A stretch of 64,000 nt of DNA from positions 5,001 through 69,000 of the forward strand of contig NZ_JAKJHX010000010.1 in NCBI RefSeq assembly GCF_021648855.1, given 5' to 3'. Under the pieces are notes generated by a model. That model was not told where the DNA came from and searched no databases. It saw only the letters and a list, made by a program, of their open reading frames with translations. Position numbers and translations under genes: made by a program. The DNA comes from Tychonema litorale BBK16 (lineage in GTDB: Bacteria; Cyanobacteriota; Cyanobacteriia; Cyanobacteriales; Microcoleaceae). Of the stretch, positions 56,001 through 63,601 are shown piece after piece (positions within the stretch are counted from its first letter, which is position 1; the number at the start of each line of letters is the position of its first letter).

Positions 56001-56693
56001 CTGAGAGAAAATAGCGATTTGATTTTGCAAATCGACTACTTTTGCTTCTATTTGGCTTTGATTAACGTCCAGAATACCAATCGGTCCGATCGCATCTCTC
56101 AACTCAGACTTCAACTCCCTGACTTGTCCACTCAGCAACTCAGGAACTAATGGCATCAATAATTTGATCAACTCATCTGGGTCAGAAATCAGTCTTTCAA
56201 AGTTTACTAACCTCTCTTCTACACTCAAAACATTATCATAAAATTCCGGTAAATCTCGTTCAAATAGTAATTGCTGCAACCGTTTAAACTTGTCCACAGC
56301 CTTTTCTAATTCTTCCTCCGAGGGCAGATCGTCTCTTTTTGGTTGGGATTTCTTAGAGGAAGAGGAAAATTGCTCGTCGTCTATCTTTCTTGTAACTGCT
56401 ATTTCTCGATCTTCAGTCAATATTTCCGGGGCAATGGCTGATGATTCAATCAAAAAAGAAAACTGCTGATTTTGCCCATTTTCTTCACTCTCATTTCTAT
56501 TATCTGACATTTCTCTGCACCCTAAATCAAGCTTGGTAGATTCTTTTTTCAATTTTAATAACTGCAATTCCACCAGCATATTCATTAATTCCTCAAGTTG
56601 CTCACCTGCTTTAGGAATTGCCGAATTTGTGGCATCAGGTTCAACTATTTCTACTGGCTTCATCTCCCCTGAGTCTAGATTGAATTCTGTCAT
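53052..56693 (-). CDS. Large repeat protein with TM helix, two BON domains and C-terminal OmpA domain
   Basis: 1213 aa. An acidic N-terminus (~1-150) is followed by about nine imperfect ~65-residue repeats (~160-735). Each reads roughly PEELxxxLMPxIxELLNxKIxExKxELxxAIAPAI and then a helix, predicted as long coiled coils. A globular segment at ~775-905 (VKAVFLIQKDSGLVITAVQQ) resembles a roadblock/longin-like domain. A TM helix at ~922-942 precedes two BON domains (~960-1080). A C-terminal OmpA/MotB-like peptidoglycan-binding domain follows (LRIVGHSDFKSNPGENQRLA). The layout implies a cytosolic filament/scaffold anchored across the inner membrane to the wall. Function is unknown. Confidence 0.82.
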   Translation of the reverse strand: MTEFNLDSGEMKPVEIVEPDATNSAIPKAGEQLEELMNMLVELQLLKLKKESTKLDLGCREMSDNRNESEENGQNQQFSFLIESSAIAPEILTEDREIAVTRKIDDEQFSSSSKKSQPKRDDLPSEEELEKAVDKFKRLQQLLFERDLPEFYDNVLSVEERLVNFERLISDPDELIKLLMPLVPELLSGQVRELKSELRDAIGPIGILDVNQSQIEAKVVDLQNQIAIFSQQIPNAEDLFKALMPVFEDWVDRKLDDSKLEVDSTIVPAVNEVINHQNGLEAKVLNIENQFASFQQRFQQQPEDLVKQLMPIISESLNRKISELKSELINAVAPSAQVRIAWAEIEEKVLHIIEERLLNQQPQIQKPEEIISLVMPVITQLLNGKIEESKLELAAVIEALMLGKNHQEAMQVQLLNVENKVNLVQKKQNSQPEEIMARLMPLMIESLNRKIDETKLEVREAIAPAITEAWQNSGIEARILSNEHQIIEVQQQTIAELEGLMARIMPGITQMLSDKISEARLEIENAIAPAVDAIIQNKRIEERLGKIEQKIVVIEHRIYESTDLFTDLLKPLIDELMVSHHKQLEQSVIESILPLLDEVVNYNYQLNDKVVNLERKLNEAEWGGNEEALVAKIKGIFLEMMLKTISESKEAFSETIAPIIEQLINTKTRENRHSMGVAISPAIPVGISQRITESPDEIAQALAPEMASAVRQQINLNREAMSDALYPIIGSTILKYLAETMEEINKKLEKAVSVEGITRKFKAKLQGMSEAELLMKETTPWTVKAVFLIQKDSGLVITAVQQSEQEQLESEMVAGMLTAIRSFVNDCISQSGNIAEIDAIEYGTSTIVLEVAGSCYLAVVMQGETRQWFKYKMRAIFKNIVQEYGNKIQSFNGDPTSIPVEVNSELRKLIDTEVKVKSSKPKPLLILGLATVGLIVVPWGIHHYRSGVERRLEADTNLALQSAPELSVYRLNADVNGKVAELSGRVPNQKMRLRASQIAQKVVPQLTVENKIIAVVVPPDPVLVEADVKRTMVLLNKLEGIDLEARYVGDKVTVTGSVTRSTDAQKVTEAFAKIPGVKSVTNTVGIGTKPLSKSVGAEAKPLSKAMEIQIYFGVGNANLQPKDITEKINKVQEFMAENKGKNLRIVGHSDFKSNPGENQRLALERAKNVKLALVNKGIDGDRMQVASTKSRPEGLAESQPLWLRRTVTFEVVN

Positions 56694-56812
56694 ATTTTGC
56701 CACCCTGATTTGACTTAAGCCAATAAAATAAAATTATTACCTTGCCATACAATACAAGGGATAATGATTCTTCAGTATGATATTAAACGGATTGCTGACG
56801 ATCGAATTTCGT

Positions 56813-57868
56813 TCAGTAATTCGCGGATAGACCCAATTTAACTATAGATCTCCGAGTTGCCAACTCCCTCGCCAACTGCAATGCAGATTTCATGCTGGAA
56901 GCATCCGCAATCCCTTTGCCTACAATATCAAAAGCAGTGCCGTGATCGGGAGATGTGCGAACAAAGGGCAAACCAATTGTCGTGTTAACTGCTTGGTCAA
57001 AGGCCATCAATTTTACTGGAATCAAACCTTGATCGTGGTACATTGCCAAATAAGCATCGTGTGCTGGTTCTGCCAAACCGTACCAAGCTTTACCCGGCTT
57101 AACCCACAGGGTATCCGGCGGTATGGGCCCGTCTAATTGCACTTCCTTAAACCGATCGCGCTGAGTTGCCAACCACGGTATCATCCAGTCTTGTTCTTCA
57201 TTTCCCAGTTTCCCATTTTCCCCGCTGTGGGGATTTAAGCCAGAAATGGCAATTCTCGGTGTTTCTAGACCAAAATCTTCCCGTAAACACTCGATCAGCA
57301 ATTCCAGTTTTTCGGTCAACAAATCTGGATTCAAAGCATCGGGGACTTCACGTAGAGGAATATGTGTGGTGGCGAGTAAAGTTATCAGCATCCAGTTGCT
57401 GTGGGGAGACTTAGCGGCAAACAGCATTCCGAAGCGTTTCGATCGCGCTTTTTCTGCCAGAAGCTCTGTTTGTCCAGGATAATTATAACCAGCAGTCTGC
57501 CAACAAGTTTTAGAAATCGGCCCAGTTACGATCGCCGAAAATTCACCAGCGAGGGTACGATCGATCGCACTTTCCATATAAGCAAAGCTAGCAGCCCCAC
57601 TCGCTGCATTACCAACACCAGGGATAATGTCACCCCACTTGCTGTCGGTTTCGACATCTATAATATTTAATGTGTCGGGATTTGCCACAGCTACGGATGG
57701 ATCTAGCGATCGCAACCTATCATAAGTTTGCTGCAAAATTGTCCGAGAGCCGATCGTCCACGTCCCAGAAGCCTCAACAGGATCAGCCAAAGCCTTAAGA
57801 ATCACTTCCGGGCCAATTCCCGCCGGATCTCCCAGAGTTACAGCTAGTTTCAATCCTCGATCGAGCAT
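56813..57868 (-). CDS. pdxA: 4-hydroxythreonine-4-phosphate dehydrogenase
   Basis: 351 aa from ATG 57868; a TTG one codon upstream is possible. It oxidises 4-phosphohydroxy-L-threonine in pyridoxal-phosphate synthesis. Family motifs: [13 protein letters not shown] at the N-terminus, [10 protein letters not shown], a metal-binding His in [10 protein letters not shown], and the C-terminal [12 protein letters not shown]. Length is as expected. It is a single gene, convergent to nothing in particular. Confidence 0.96.
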   Translation of the reverse strand: MLDRGLKLAVTLGDPAGIGPEVILKALADPVEASGTWTIGSRTILQQTYDRLRSLDPSVAVANPDTLNIIDVETDSKWGDIIPGVGNAASGAASFAYMESAIDRTLAGEFSAIVTGPISKTCWQTAGYNYPGQTELLAEKARSKRFGMLFAAKSPHSNWMLITLLATTHIPLREVPDALNPDLLTEKLELLIECLREDFGLETPRIAISGLNPHSGENGKLGNEEQDWMIPWLATQRDRFKEVQLDGPIPPDTLWVKPGKAWYGLAEPAHDAYLAMYHDQGLIPVKLMAFDQAVNTTIGLPFVRTSPDHGTAFDIVGKGIADASSMKSALQLARELATRRSIVKLGLSANY

Positions 57869-58075
57869 CAAGACATTTTTCTCCCGAAATTAACAACAGT
57901 TTTAGTACCGCGATTTTAGCATTCCTGTAGCTGGTTGCCCGAAATTATCAAGAAATTGGGTGTGAACTACCCGTTACTTTGACAAAGCCAGAGCACATCG
58001 CCTTCTAGGACAGCTTTGTATTAAGATAGGTGTCAAGTTAATTTAATGCGATCGTCCAATTTGTCACCTAAAATT

Positions 58076-58180
58076 ATGAATCCTGAAATTCTCAATGCAG
58101 GCTTGTTGTCCTTTTCCCTAATTCTTGTCGGTATCGGTGGAGGATTCCTCCTGCTCAAACTGCAAGGCGGCGAAGAATAA
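58076..58180 (+). CDS. petM: Cytochrome b6-f complex subunit VII (PetM)
   Basis: 34 aa: MNPEILNAGLLSFSLILVGI then GGGFLLLKLQGGEE. It is a single transmembrane helix with the C-terminal LLLKLQGGEE typical of PetM, one of the four small subunits of cytochrome b6f in the thylakoid membrane. It lies upstream of ycf39 in the same direction, with 226 bp of repeats between them. Confidence 0.92.
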   Translation: MNPEILNAGLLSFSLILVGIGGGFLLLKLQGGEE

Positions 58181-58209
58181 GTTTTTTTCAGTTACACCCC
58201 CAGATGTAT

Positions 58210-58276
58210 GAGGTAGGGAGACGGCACTGCCCATAGGTGCCAACTTAAAAGGACACGGCACTGCCGCGTCCCTACA
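58210..58276. repeat. Two copies of the CACTGCC(C/G) dispersed palindrome family
   Basis: AGACGGCACTGCCCATAGGTG and GGACACGGCACTGCCGCGTCC lie head to tail between petM and ycf39. Confidence 0.7.
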
Positions 58277-58320
58277 GCGAGCGATCTGCCCAATGTCTAA
58301 CCCCCAAAATGAGAACTTTT

Positions 58321-58363
58321 CAGGTTTTTGTTAAGTTTGTTATAAAAACTTAACAAAAACCTG
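58321..58363. promoter_or_regulatory. Perfect 18-bp inverted repeat upstream of ycf39
   Basis: The arm CAGGTTTTTGTTAAGTTT and its exact complement flank a 7-bp spacer, 44 bp before the ycf39 start. It could be the end of petM transcription, an operator or an RNA hairpin. No T-run follows. Confidence 0.6.
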
Positions 58364-58406
58364 ATACCATCTTATTGAAAGTTTAAGATTCATAATTAAT
58401 CCCTAG

Positions 58407-59384
58407 ATGACTTTATTGATTTTAGGTGCCACCGGCACTCTCGGCCGCCAAATAGCCCGCCGCGCCCTAGACGAGGGCTACCAGGTGCGTTGCTTAGTCA
58501 GAAATTACAGAAAAGCTGCATTTTTAAAAGAATGGGGCGCAGAACTCGTACCGGGCAACCTTTGCCAGCCAGATAGCCTAACTTCTGCACTAGAAGGAGT
58601 AACAGCGATCATCGATGCAGCAACAGCCAGCGCGACAGATTCTGTAAGTATTAAAAGAGTAGACTGGGACGGAAAAGTATCGCTGATTCAAGCGGCAGTA
58701 GCAGCAGGCGTCAAGCGTTACATCTTCTTTTCGTTTCTCGATGCCGAGAAATATCCCCAAGTCCCGTTGCTGGAAATTAAGCACTGTACCGAGCTATTTT
58801 TGGCAGAATCTGGTCTAGATTACACAATCTTGAGACCTTGTGGATTCTTGCAAGGACTGCTAAGCCTCTATGCAATGCCGATTCTGGATAGTCAGGGAGT
58901 TTGGTTGCCCAACAAGCCGTCAGCCCTTGCCTACATGAACACTCAGGACGTTGCTAAATTTGCAGTCCGAGCCCTTTCCGTTCCCGAAACTGAGAAGAAA
59001 AGCTTTCCGATGGTGGGCCCTCGCGCTTGGGATGCTGAAGAAATTGTCCGCCTATGCGAACGACTATCTGGCAAACAAGCCAAAGTCACCCGCACCCCGG
59101 ATGCTTTATTAAAGGCTACTCGTCAATTTGCTAGCTTCTTTCAGTGGAGTTGGAATGTAGCTGACAGATTGGCTTTCTCAGAAGTTTTGGCCGCCGGAAA
59201 ACCTTTGAAAGCTCCCATGGATGAAGTTTACAGCGTCTTCGGAATAGACCCCAAAGAAACTACTACTTTGGAATCTTATCTCGAAGAATACTTTAGTCTG
59301 ATTACCAAGAAGCTCAAGGAAATAGAGTACGAGCAGCTTAAAACTAAAAAACGGGGTAAACAAAAAATGCCTTTTACATTTTAA
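58407..59384 (+). CDS. ycf39: Ycf39 photosystem II assembly factor (NmrA-like atypical SDR)
   Basis: 325 aa. The N-terminal NADP-binding GxxGxxG motif is intact (LLILGATGTLGRQIARRALD). The NmrA-like body (YIFFSFLDAEKYPQVPLLEI, YTILRPCGFLQGLL) and the C-terminal helical region match Ycf39, which works with high-light-inducible proteins to deliver chlorophyll to newly made D1. The protein ends with a basic tail (KTKKRGKQKM). Placement after petM supports a photosynthetic role. Confidence 0.94.
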   Translation: MTLLILGATGTLGRQIARRALDEGYQVRCLVRNYRKAAFLKEWGAELVPGNLCQPDSLTSALEGVTAIIDAATASATDSVSIKRVDWDGKVSLIQAAVAAGVKRYIFFSFLDAEKYPQVPLLEIKHCTELFLAESGLDYTILRPCGFLQGLLSLYAMPILDSQGVWLPNKPSALAYMNTQDVAKFAVRALSVPETEKKSFPMVGPRAWDAEEIVRLCERLSGKQAKVTRTPDALLKATRQFASFFQWSWNVADRLAFSEVLAAGKPLKAPMDEVYSVFGIDPKETTTLESYLEEYFSLITKKLKEIEYEQLKTKKRGKQKMPFTF

Positions 59385-59657
59385 TTCAGTCCATCGCCCA
59401 TGCCTCTGACTCAAATTGCTTAGTCTGGGGATGAAATGTCGGTAAGTTGTGGCGGTTCGATGCCGCCACAAACTCCAAAATCTAATTTATTAAATAAAAA
59501 TTTCATGACGCTAACAAGATGCGCCACAACAGAGATTTCCAGAAAAGCCAGTCTTGAACAGGTAGGATGCCTGTTCCACAATAAATATGGTCGATGTCTA
59601 TTACATAAAAAAGACGTAGTTTTTGTCCTCGACAATAGTAGGGCGGGGTAGTTGATC

Positions 59658-60575
59658 GTGCCGAAAGCTGGGATTATATACAACGATGTTAAACCTGTTT
59701 CTTGTCGTATCGCCGAAGAGTTGAAACAACAACTGACTGCGATCGGTTGGGATGTCTGTGCGGTTTCTGGTTCCGGGGGGATTTTGGGCTATTCTAGTCC
59801 CGATCGCCCCATGTGCCATACTCCGATCGACCAACTCGTCCCTCCCGGTTTTGACAGTGACATGGAGTTTGCAGTGGTGTTAGGTGGTGACGGTACTGTG
59901 CTGTCGGCATTTCGCCAAGTCGCACCCATCGGAGTGCCACTGCTGACAGTCAATACTGGTCATATGGGTTTTTTGACGGAAACTTACCTTAACTTGCTAC
60001 CACAAGCCTTAGAGAAGGTGCTGGCTGGAGAATACGAAATAGAAGAAAGGTCAATGTTGGCGGTACGGTTGTTTCGCGACAACGATTGTCTGTGGGAAGC
60101 GCTGTGTTTGAATGAAATGGTGCTGCATCGGGAACCGCTGACTTGTATGTGTCATTTTGAAATCGCGATCGGGCAACACGCTTCCGTAGACATTGCCGCC
60201 GATGGGATAATTATCTCGACTCCCACAGGATCGACAGCCTACGCGCTGTCTGCGGGCGGGCCTGTGATTATTCCGGGAGTACCGGTATTGCAGTTAGTGC
60301 CTTTGTGTCCCCATTCTATGGCTTCGCGGGCCTTGGTGTTTTCCAACACAGAACCTGTGAAGATTTTGCCCGCAAGTCCGAACCGCCTAGTCATGGTGGT
60401 AGACGGAAACGGTGGCTGTTATGTTCGGCCGGAGGATTGGGTGCAAGTGGAAAAAGCTCCGTACCGCGCCCGTTTTGTTCGGGTACAACCTCCTGAGTTT
60501 TTCCACGTTTTGCGGGAAAAATTGGGTTGGGGACTGCCTCACATTGCTAAACCTAGTTCGGTTGAGTTGCCTTGA
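59658..60575 (+). CDS. nadK: NAD(+) kinase (second copy)
   Basis: 305 aa from GTG 59658; TTG at 59652 adds two residues. The signature is [16 protein letters not shown], with [13 protein letters not shown] and [22 protein letters not shown] as the other conserved blocks. It is clearly different from the first copy at 51978 (no recent duplication), matching the two ancient cyanobacterial NAD kinase types. A strong terminator follows. Confidence 0.95.
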   Translation: MPKAGIIYNDVKPVSCRIAEELKQQLTAIGWDVCAVSGSGGILGYSSPDRPMCHTPIDQLVPPGFDSDMEFAVVLGGDGTVLSAFRQVAPIGVPLLTVNTGHMGFLTETYLNLLPQALEKVLAGEYEIEERSMLAVRLFRDNDCLWEALCLNEMVLHREPLTCMCHFEIAIGQHASVDIAADGIIISTPTGSTAYALSAGGPVIIPGVPVLQLVPLCPHSMASRALVFSNTEPVKILPASPNRLVMVVDGNGGCYVRPEDWVQVEKAPYRARFVRVQPPEFFHVLREKLGWGLPHIAKPSSVELP

Positions 60576-60594
60576 TAGTTGTTGTTGATATTCT

Positions 60595-60622
60595 CCCCGG
60601 CGCGAGAGCACGGGGGTTTTTT
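60595..60622 (+). terminator. Rho-independent terminator of nadK (second copy)
   Basis: CCCCG (60595-60599) and CGGGG pair around GCGCGAGAGCA, followed directly by six T. It is 20 nt after the stop. Confidence 0.85.
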
Positions 60623-60665
60623 AGGTATTGGGAATTAATTGTGGGAAGATCTTCCCACCCATGAC

Positions 60666-61607
60666 CTATTCCCCATTCCCTAAACCACCGCTGCGATCGA
60701 GAAAATCAGTAATCTCCTGATAAAAAGCCTGTCCCTTTCCCCTGCTGCTACTTGCAGTCACCAATAATCTTAAAACTTCCACAAACGAACTAATCGTAGC
60801 ATCAAAAATCAATGCAAACAACTGGCTTAAATCATCTTGGTTTTGTTGCCCGTAGGCTAAAGCATTAATATAATCATTGCGGATTTGGTTATTAATCACC
60901 ACGATAGGATAGCCTGCACGGATTAAGAGTAAATTCATTAATAATCTAGCGCTTCGACCATTCCCATCGCGAAAAGGATGGATAGAAACAAAACGATAAT
61001 GAGCCATAGTAGCATATTCGACTGGATGGAGATTTAAGGCAGATTCTGAATTCAGCCAAATCGCAAAATCTCCCATTAATTGAGACAAGAAATAATGGGG
61101 AGGATAACGATAATTAGTTCCTGCCGCCATCACATCCAGAGTGCGATAAATACCCGCTTCCTCCGGGTTAATTTTGCGGAGAATAAGATTGTGAATTTGC
61201 TTAATTTCCCATTCATTAATCTCCGTATCTTTTTGGGCTAAATTTTCAATATAATCGATCGCCTCCTTATGTCCAATAACTTCTAAATGTTCGTCAAGGG
61301 TTTTGCCCCCCACAGTAATGCCCTTCGTTAAAACTAATTCCGTTTCACTTTGGGTTAAAGTATTACCCTCAATGGCATTTGAGTTATAAGTAAAGCGAAC
61401 ATCATAGAGTTTTTTGAGTTCGGCGACGAGGGTGGAATCGAACGGTCTAAACCCATCTAGCCAAGCTTTTAGTTTATCGATTCGTTCTAATTTAAGCCGA
61501 TAATTCATCATTAAATAGTTGTAGATCGAAGAGGTTAATGAAAATTCCTTTTGTTTACCTAAAAGAATTAGCTTTTGAATGAATTTCTCGTATAGTTGAG
61601 TCTCCAT
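60666..61607 (-). CDS. Fic-domain protein (predicted AMP transferase)
   Basis: 313 aa. The Fic active-site motif HPFRDGNGR (210-218) is complete, so AMPylation of a target from ATP is predicted. An N-terminal inhibitory helix SNAIEG (76-81) matches the (S/T)xxxE(G/N) motif that blocks the ATP site in class II Fic proteins. A C-terminal winged-helix-like tail would be expected but the protein ends soon after SSSRGKGQAF. It lies 23 bp downstream of a Phd-type antitoxin gene, in the same direction. Confidence 0.92.
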   Translation of the reverse strand: METQLYEKFIQKLILLGKQKEFSLTSSIYNYLMMNYRLKLERIDKLKAWLDGFRPFDSTLVAELKKLYDVRFTYNSNAIEGNTLTQSETELVLTKGITVGGKTLDEHLEVIGHKEAIDYIENLAQKDTEINEWEIKQIHNLILRKINPEEAGIYRTLDVMAAGTNYRYPPHYFLSQLMGDFAIWLNSESALNLHPVEYATMAHYRFVSIHPFRDGNGRSARLLMNLLLIRAGYPIVVINNQIRNDYINALAYGQQNQDDLSQLFALIFDATISSFVEVLRLLVTASSSRGKGQAFYQEITDFLDRSGGLGNGE

Positions 61608-61630
61608 CTTTGAAAATACTCTCCCATTCC

Positions 61631-61891
61631 CTAAACTTGATGAATAGAAACCCCTTCGCCTCGATCGAATTCCCCTAAGCTTTGACGAATACCTGCAAGA
61701 GTTTCAAGAAGTTCTAACCGATTAAGTAGTTTTTCATAACTTTCCGCATCCTGAAGCACAGCAACCGCTTTACCATTAATGGTGATTACGATTGGTGTTT
61801 TATCTATTTCAAACTGATGAAGCAACTCAGGAGCTTCCTGTTGAAATTGGTTCAGGGGACGGCTATGGGAGAGGTTAAGCATGGTGTTCAC
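61631..61891 (-). CDS. Phd/YefM-family antitoxin
   Basis: 86 aa from GTG (ATG at 61882 also possible). The N-terminal half matches the Phd/YefM DNA-binding fold (QFQQEAPELLHQFEIDKTPI, VITINGKAVAVLQDAESYEKL). The C-terminal tail (GIRQSLGEFDRGEGVS) is the toxin-binding region usual in YefM partners of RelE/ParE. Here the next gene is a Fic protein, as in phd-doc. It probably represses its own promoter. Confidence 0.9.
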   Translation of the reverse strand: MNTMLNLSHSRPLNQFQQEAPELLHQFEIDKTPIVITINGKAVAVLQDAESYEKLLNRLELLETLAGIRQSLGEFDRGEGVSIHQV

Positions 61892-61943
61892 TTTTTTTGA
61901 GTGTTGTTAACAATTTAGCAAAAATTATTTTTTATTGCTTAAA

Positions 61944-62024
61944 TTATAAAAGCACCTCAATCCCCAACTCCTGACAAAATCCACGAATCAGGCGATCGTT
62001 CTTCTCCATTGTGCGATCGAGCAT
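61944..62024 (-). CDS. Very short ORF of unknown origin
   Basis: 26 codons, MLDRTMEKNDRLIRGFCQEL then GIEVLL. The frame extends upstream without a clear ATG (SLTYRKLVESIE) until a stop. It is probably the tail of a decayed accessory gene rather than an expressed peptide. Confidence 0.25.
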   Translation of the reverse strand: MLDRTMEKNDRLIRGFCQELGIEVLL

Positions 62025-62100
62025 CTCTATTGATTCTACCAATTTTCTGTAGGTCAAACTCGCGATCGAGCTTCCGAATCATCTCCAATCCAAGGTCACT

Positions 62101-62343
62101 CTATTCCGTCCGCTCCACTGTGCTGCTAGCTGGCTGGCTACTAGGCGATGCTTCTAATTTCTGCCGAATTGCGGCCTGAATTTTTGCGTCAAAATCGGGA
62201 TCGCTTGGGCTTGCAATGATTGATTTCGGACGCTGACTGAACCTGTCTAAATATGCCTGACAAGCAGCTCGATCTTGGCGATTTTCCAGAAAGTACCGTC
62301 TCAATTCGGCATCGCTCATAGCCTCAAAATTCACTTGGCTCAT
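62101..62343 (-). CDS. DUF6887-like small protein
   Basis: 80 aa. The core FEAMSDAELRRYFLENRQDR then AACQAYLDRFSQRPK matches a small cyanobacterial family (DUF6887-like) often found as the second gene of a pair. The C-terminus is low complexity. Its ATG overlaps the TGA of the upstream 38-aa ORF (TGATG), so translation is coupled. Confidence 0.7.
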   Translation of the reverse strand: MSQVNFEAMSDAELRRYFLENRQDRAACQAYLDRFSQRPKSIIASPSDPDFDAKIQAAIRQKLEASPSSQPASSTVERTE

Positions 62344-62459
62344 CAGAATACCTCCCCATTCGGTACAATTTCAAACTCAAGGTCTTCACCATATCCAGCT
62401 AGAACGTATACGTTTCGAGTACGACGATCGATACAAACCAGATGAATCGGTTGCAACAT
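62343..62459 (-). CDS. DUF6888-like small protein, N-terminus unclear
   Basis: 38 aa from ATG 62459: MLQPIHLVCIDRRTRNVYVL then AGYGEDLEFEIVPNGEVF. This is the core of the DUF6888-like partner of DUF6887 genes. The matching upstream frame (RVSYQLTF) is open for 26 more codons but has no ATG or GTG, so either a non-standard start is used or the 5' end is lost. Stop and next start overlap as TGATG. Confidence 0.55.
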   Translation of the reverse strand: MLQPIHLVCIDRRTRNVYVLAGYGEDLEFEIVPNGEVF

Positions 62460-62537
62460 GATGAACGTCAACTGATAGCTGACGCGATATAATATGAAAC
62501 TTGAAAGTTCCGGTGCAGTGCGGTTGTTAGGGATCTT

Positions 62538-63320
62538 TTAATGGTTGGGATTCTTGAGAGAAATTGAGTCAACACGTACAGTCCCGGTGACTGGATCAAT
62601 TGTTTCAGTTACTTCTATGTTTCCACTAGTCGGTCTAGCAAGATCGCTGCCCAATATTGATATGACTCCAGTCGTTGGATTGAAACTCTTTATTGTTCGG
62701 ATTCCGTTGTTAATCTCTCCTGTGATATGGCTGTTACCAATCGGTTTACTATTAACCAAAACCACATTTTTGGTCTCACTGTGAACCTTGCTCCAAACCT
62801 CACAATATATCTTCCGGATGAATGCCTCATTGCGCTTTTTTTCGACATTGGCGAGGCTAGTTGCAACAGTTTGAAGAATTTCGTTATTTGGACGAATGAA
62901 TTGACTATATTTTCGATTGTTCGTAATGGCAAATCGATAATGAGTATCAACGTCCTCAAATTCCTCCTGGACTTCCTTCGCTGTAAAGAAATAGCATGGA
63001 TTTTCGTATTGTTGATTTCGAGTGTGTAGAAAAGCGAAGAACTCGTTCCGTGCAACCCCGAAATCGTCTTCAACATATTTCTTTGCAATTCGTACAGAAT
63101 TGTTTGACTCAAAAAACTTAGACTGGGCGATACCAAAAACCTGTATCCGCATCTTCCGATCAAATAATTCTTCTAAAGTATCGGCTTGTTGCTGAATTAG
63201 TAGGTCCGCTCCTTCAATATCAACACTACGCTTTAGCACCCAGAACTTGTTCATCAAAATGCCTGATGTAAGAGTTTCGCCGTGTCCTCCGTTTTCGTCT
63301 TGCTTTGCCAATTCACTCAT
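62538..63320 (-). CDS. Protein of unknown function, accessory region
   Basis: 260 aa, soluble, not recognised with certainty. The N-terminal half (KFWVLKRSVDIEGADLLIQQ, then FFESNNSVRIAKKYVEDDF) has the rhythm of DUF4365-type nuclease-like domains (an Asp after a hydrophobic strand, then QQ), but a catalytic ExK is not clear. The C-terminus is a Thr/Ile-rich beta-like tail. It is upstream of the DUF6888/6887 pair in the same direction and among mobile remnants. Confidence 0.65.
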   Translation of the reverse strand: MSELAKQDENGGHGETLTSGILMNKFWVLKRSVDIEGADLLIQQQADTLEELFDRKMRIQVFGIAQSKFFESNNSVRIAKKYVEDDFGVARNEFFAFLHTRNQQYENPCYFFTAKEVQEEFEDVDTHYRFAITNNRKYSQFIRPNNEILQTVATSLANVEKKRNEAFIRKIYCEVWSKVHSETKNVVLVNSKPIGNSHITGEINNGIRTIKSFNPTTGVISILGSDLARPTSGNIEVTETIDPVTGTVRVDSISLKNPNH

Positions 63321-63469
63321 CGATCCCCCTCAAATCATCTATGCAAGCACGCTGCTAAATTCCTTACTGTCCCTAACTTATAATTATATCGCCGCAGTTG
63401 CGGTACAATACTAGGCTGGATGCGGTACAATACTGGATATAGCCGTATAATACCGCAGATTGAGGATGT

Positions 63470-63601
63470 ATGTCAACTCCTTCTTACTCCCCATCAGAAT
63501 CTCCTTTCCTCGATCGAGTTCGCCGCACGATTCGATTCAAACATATGAGCCGTCGTACCGAAAAAAGCTATCTTTATTATATTTTAGATTATATTTACTC
63601 A
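63470..63601 (+). pseudogene. N-terminal fragment of integron-type tyrosine recombinase
   Basis: 44 codons: PFLDRVRRTIRFKHMSRRTE then KSYLYYILDYIYS, the SAM-like N-terminal domain of integron integrase/XerC-type recombinases. Homology ends exactly at the convergent stop of the nuclease gene (63599), and the remaining frame to 63814 is antisense to that gene. The catalytic domain (RHRY) is missing. Confidence 0.7.

Noticed and set aside
51978..60575. Two NAD kinase genes as a sign of duplication
   Set aside because: The two are divergent and most cyanobacteria carry both types, so nothing unusual.
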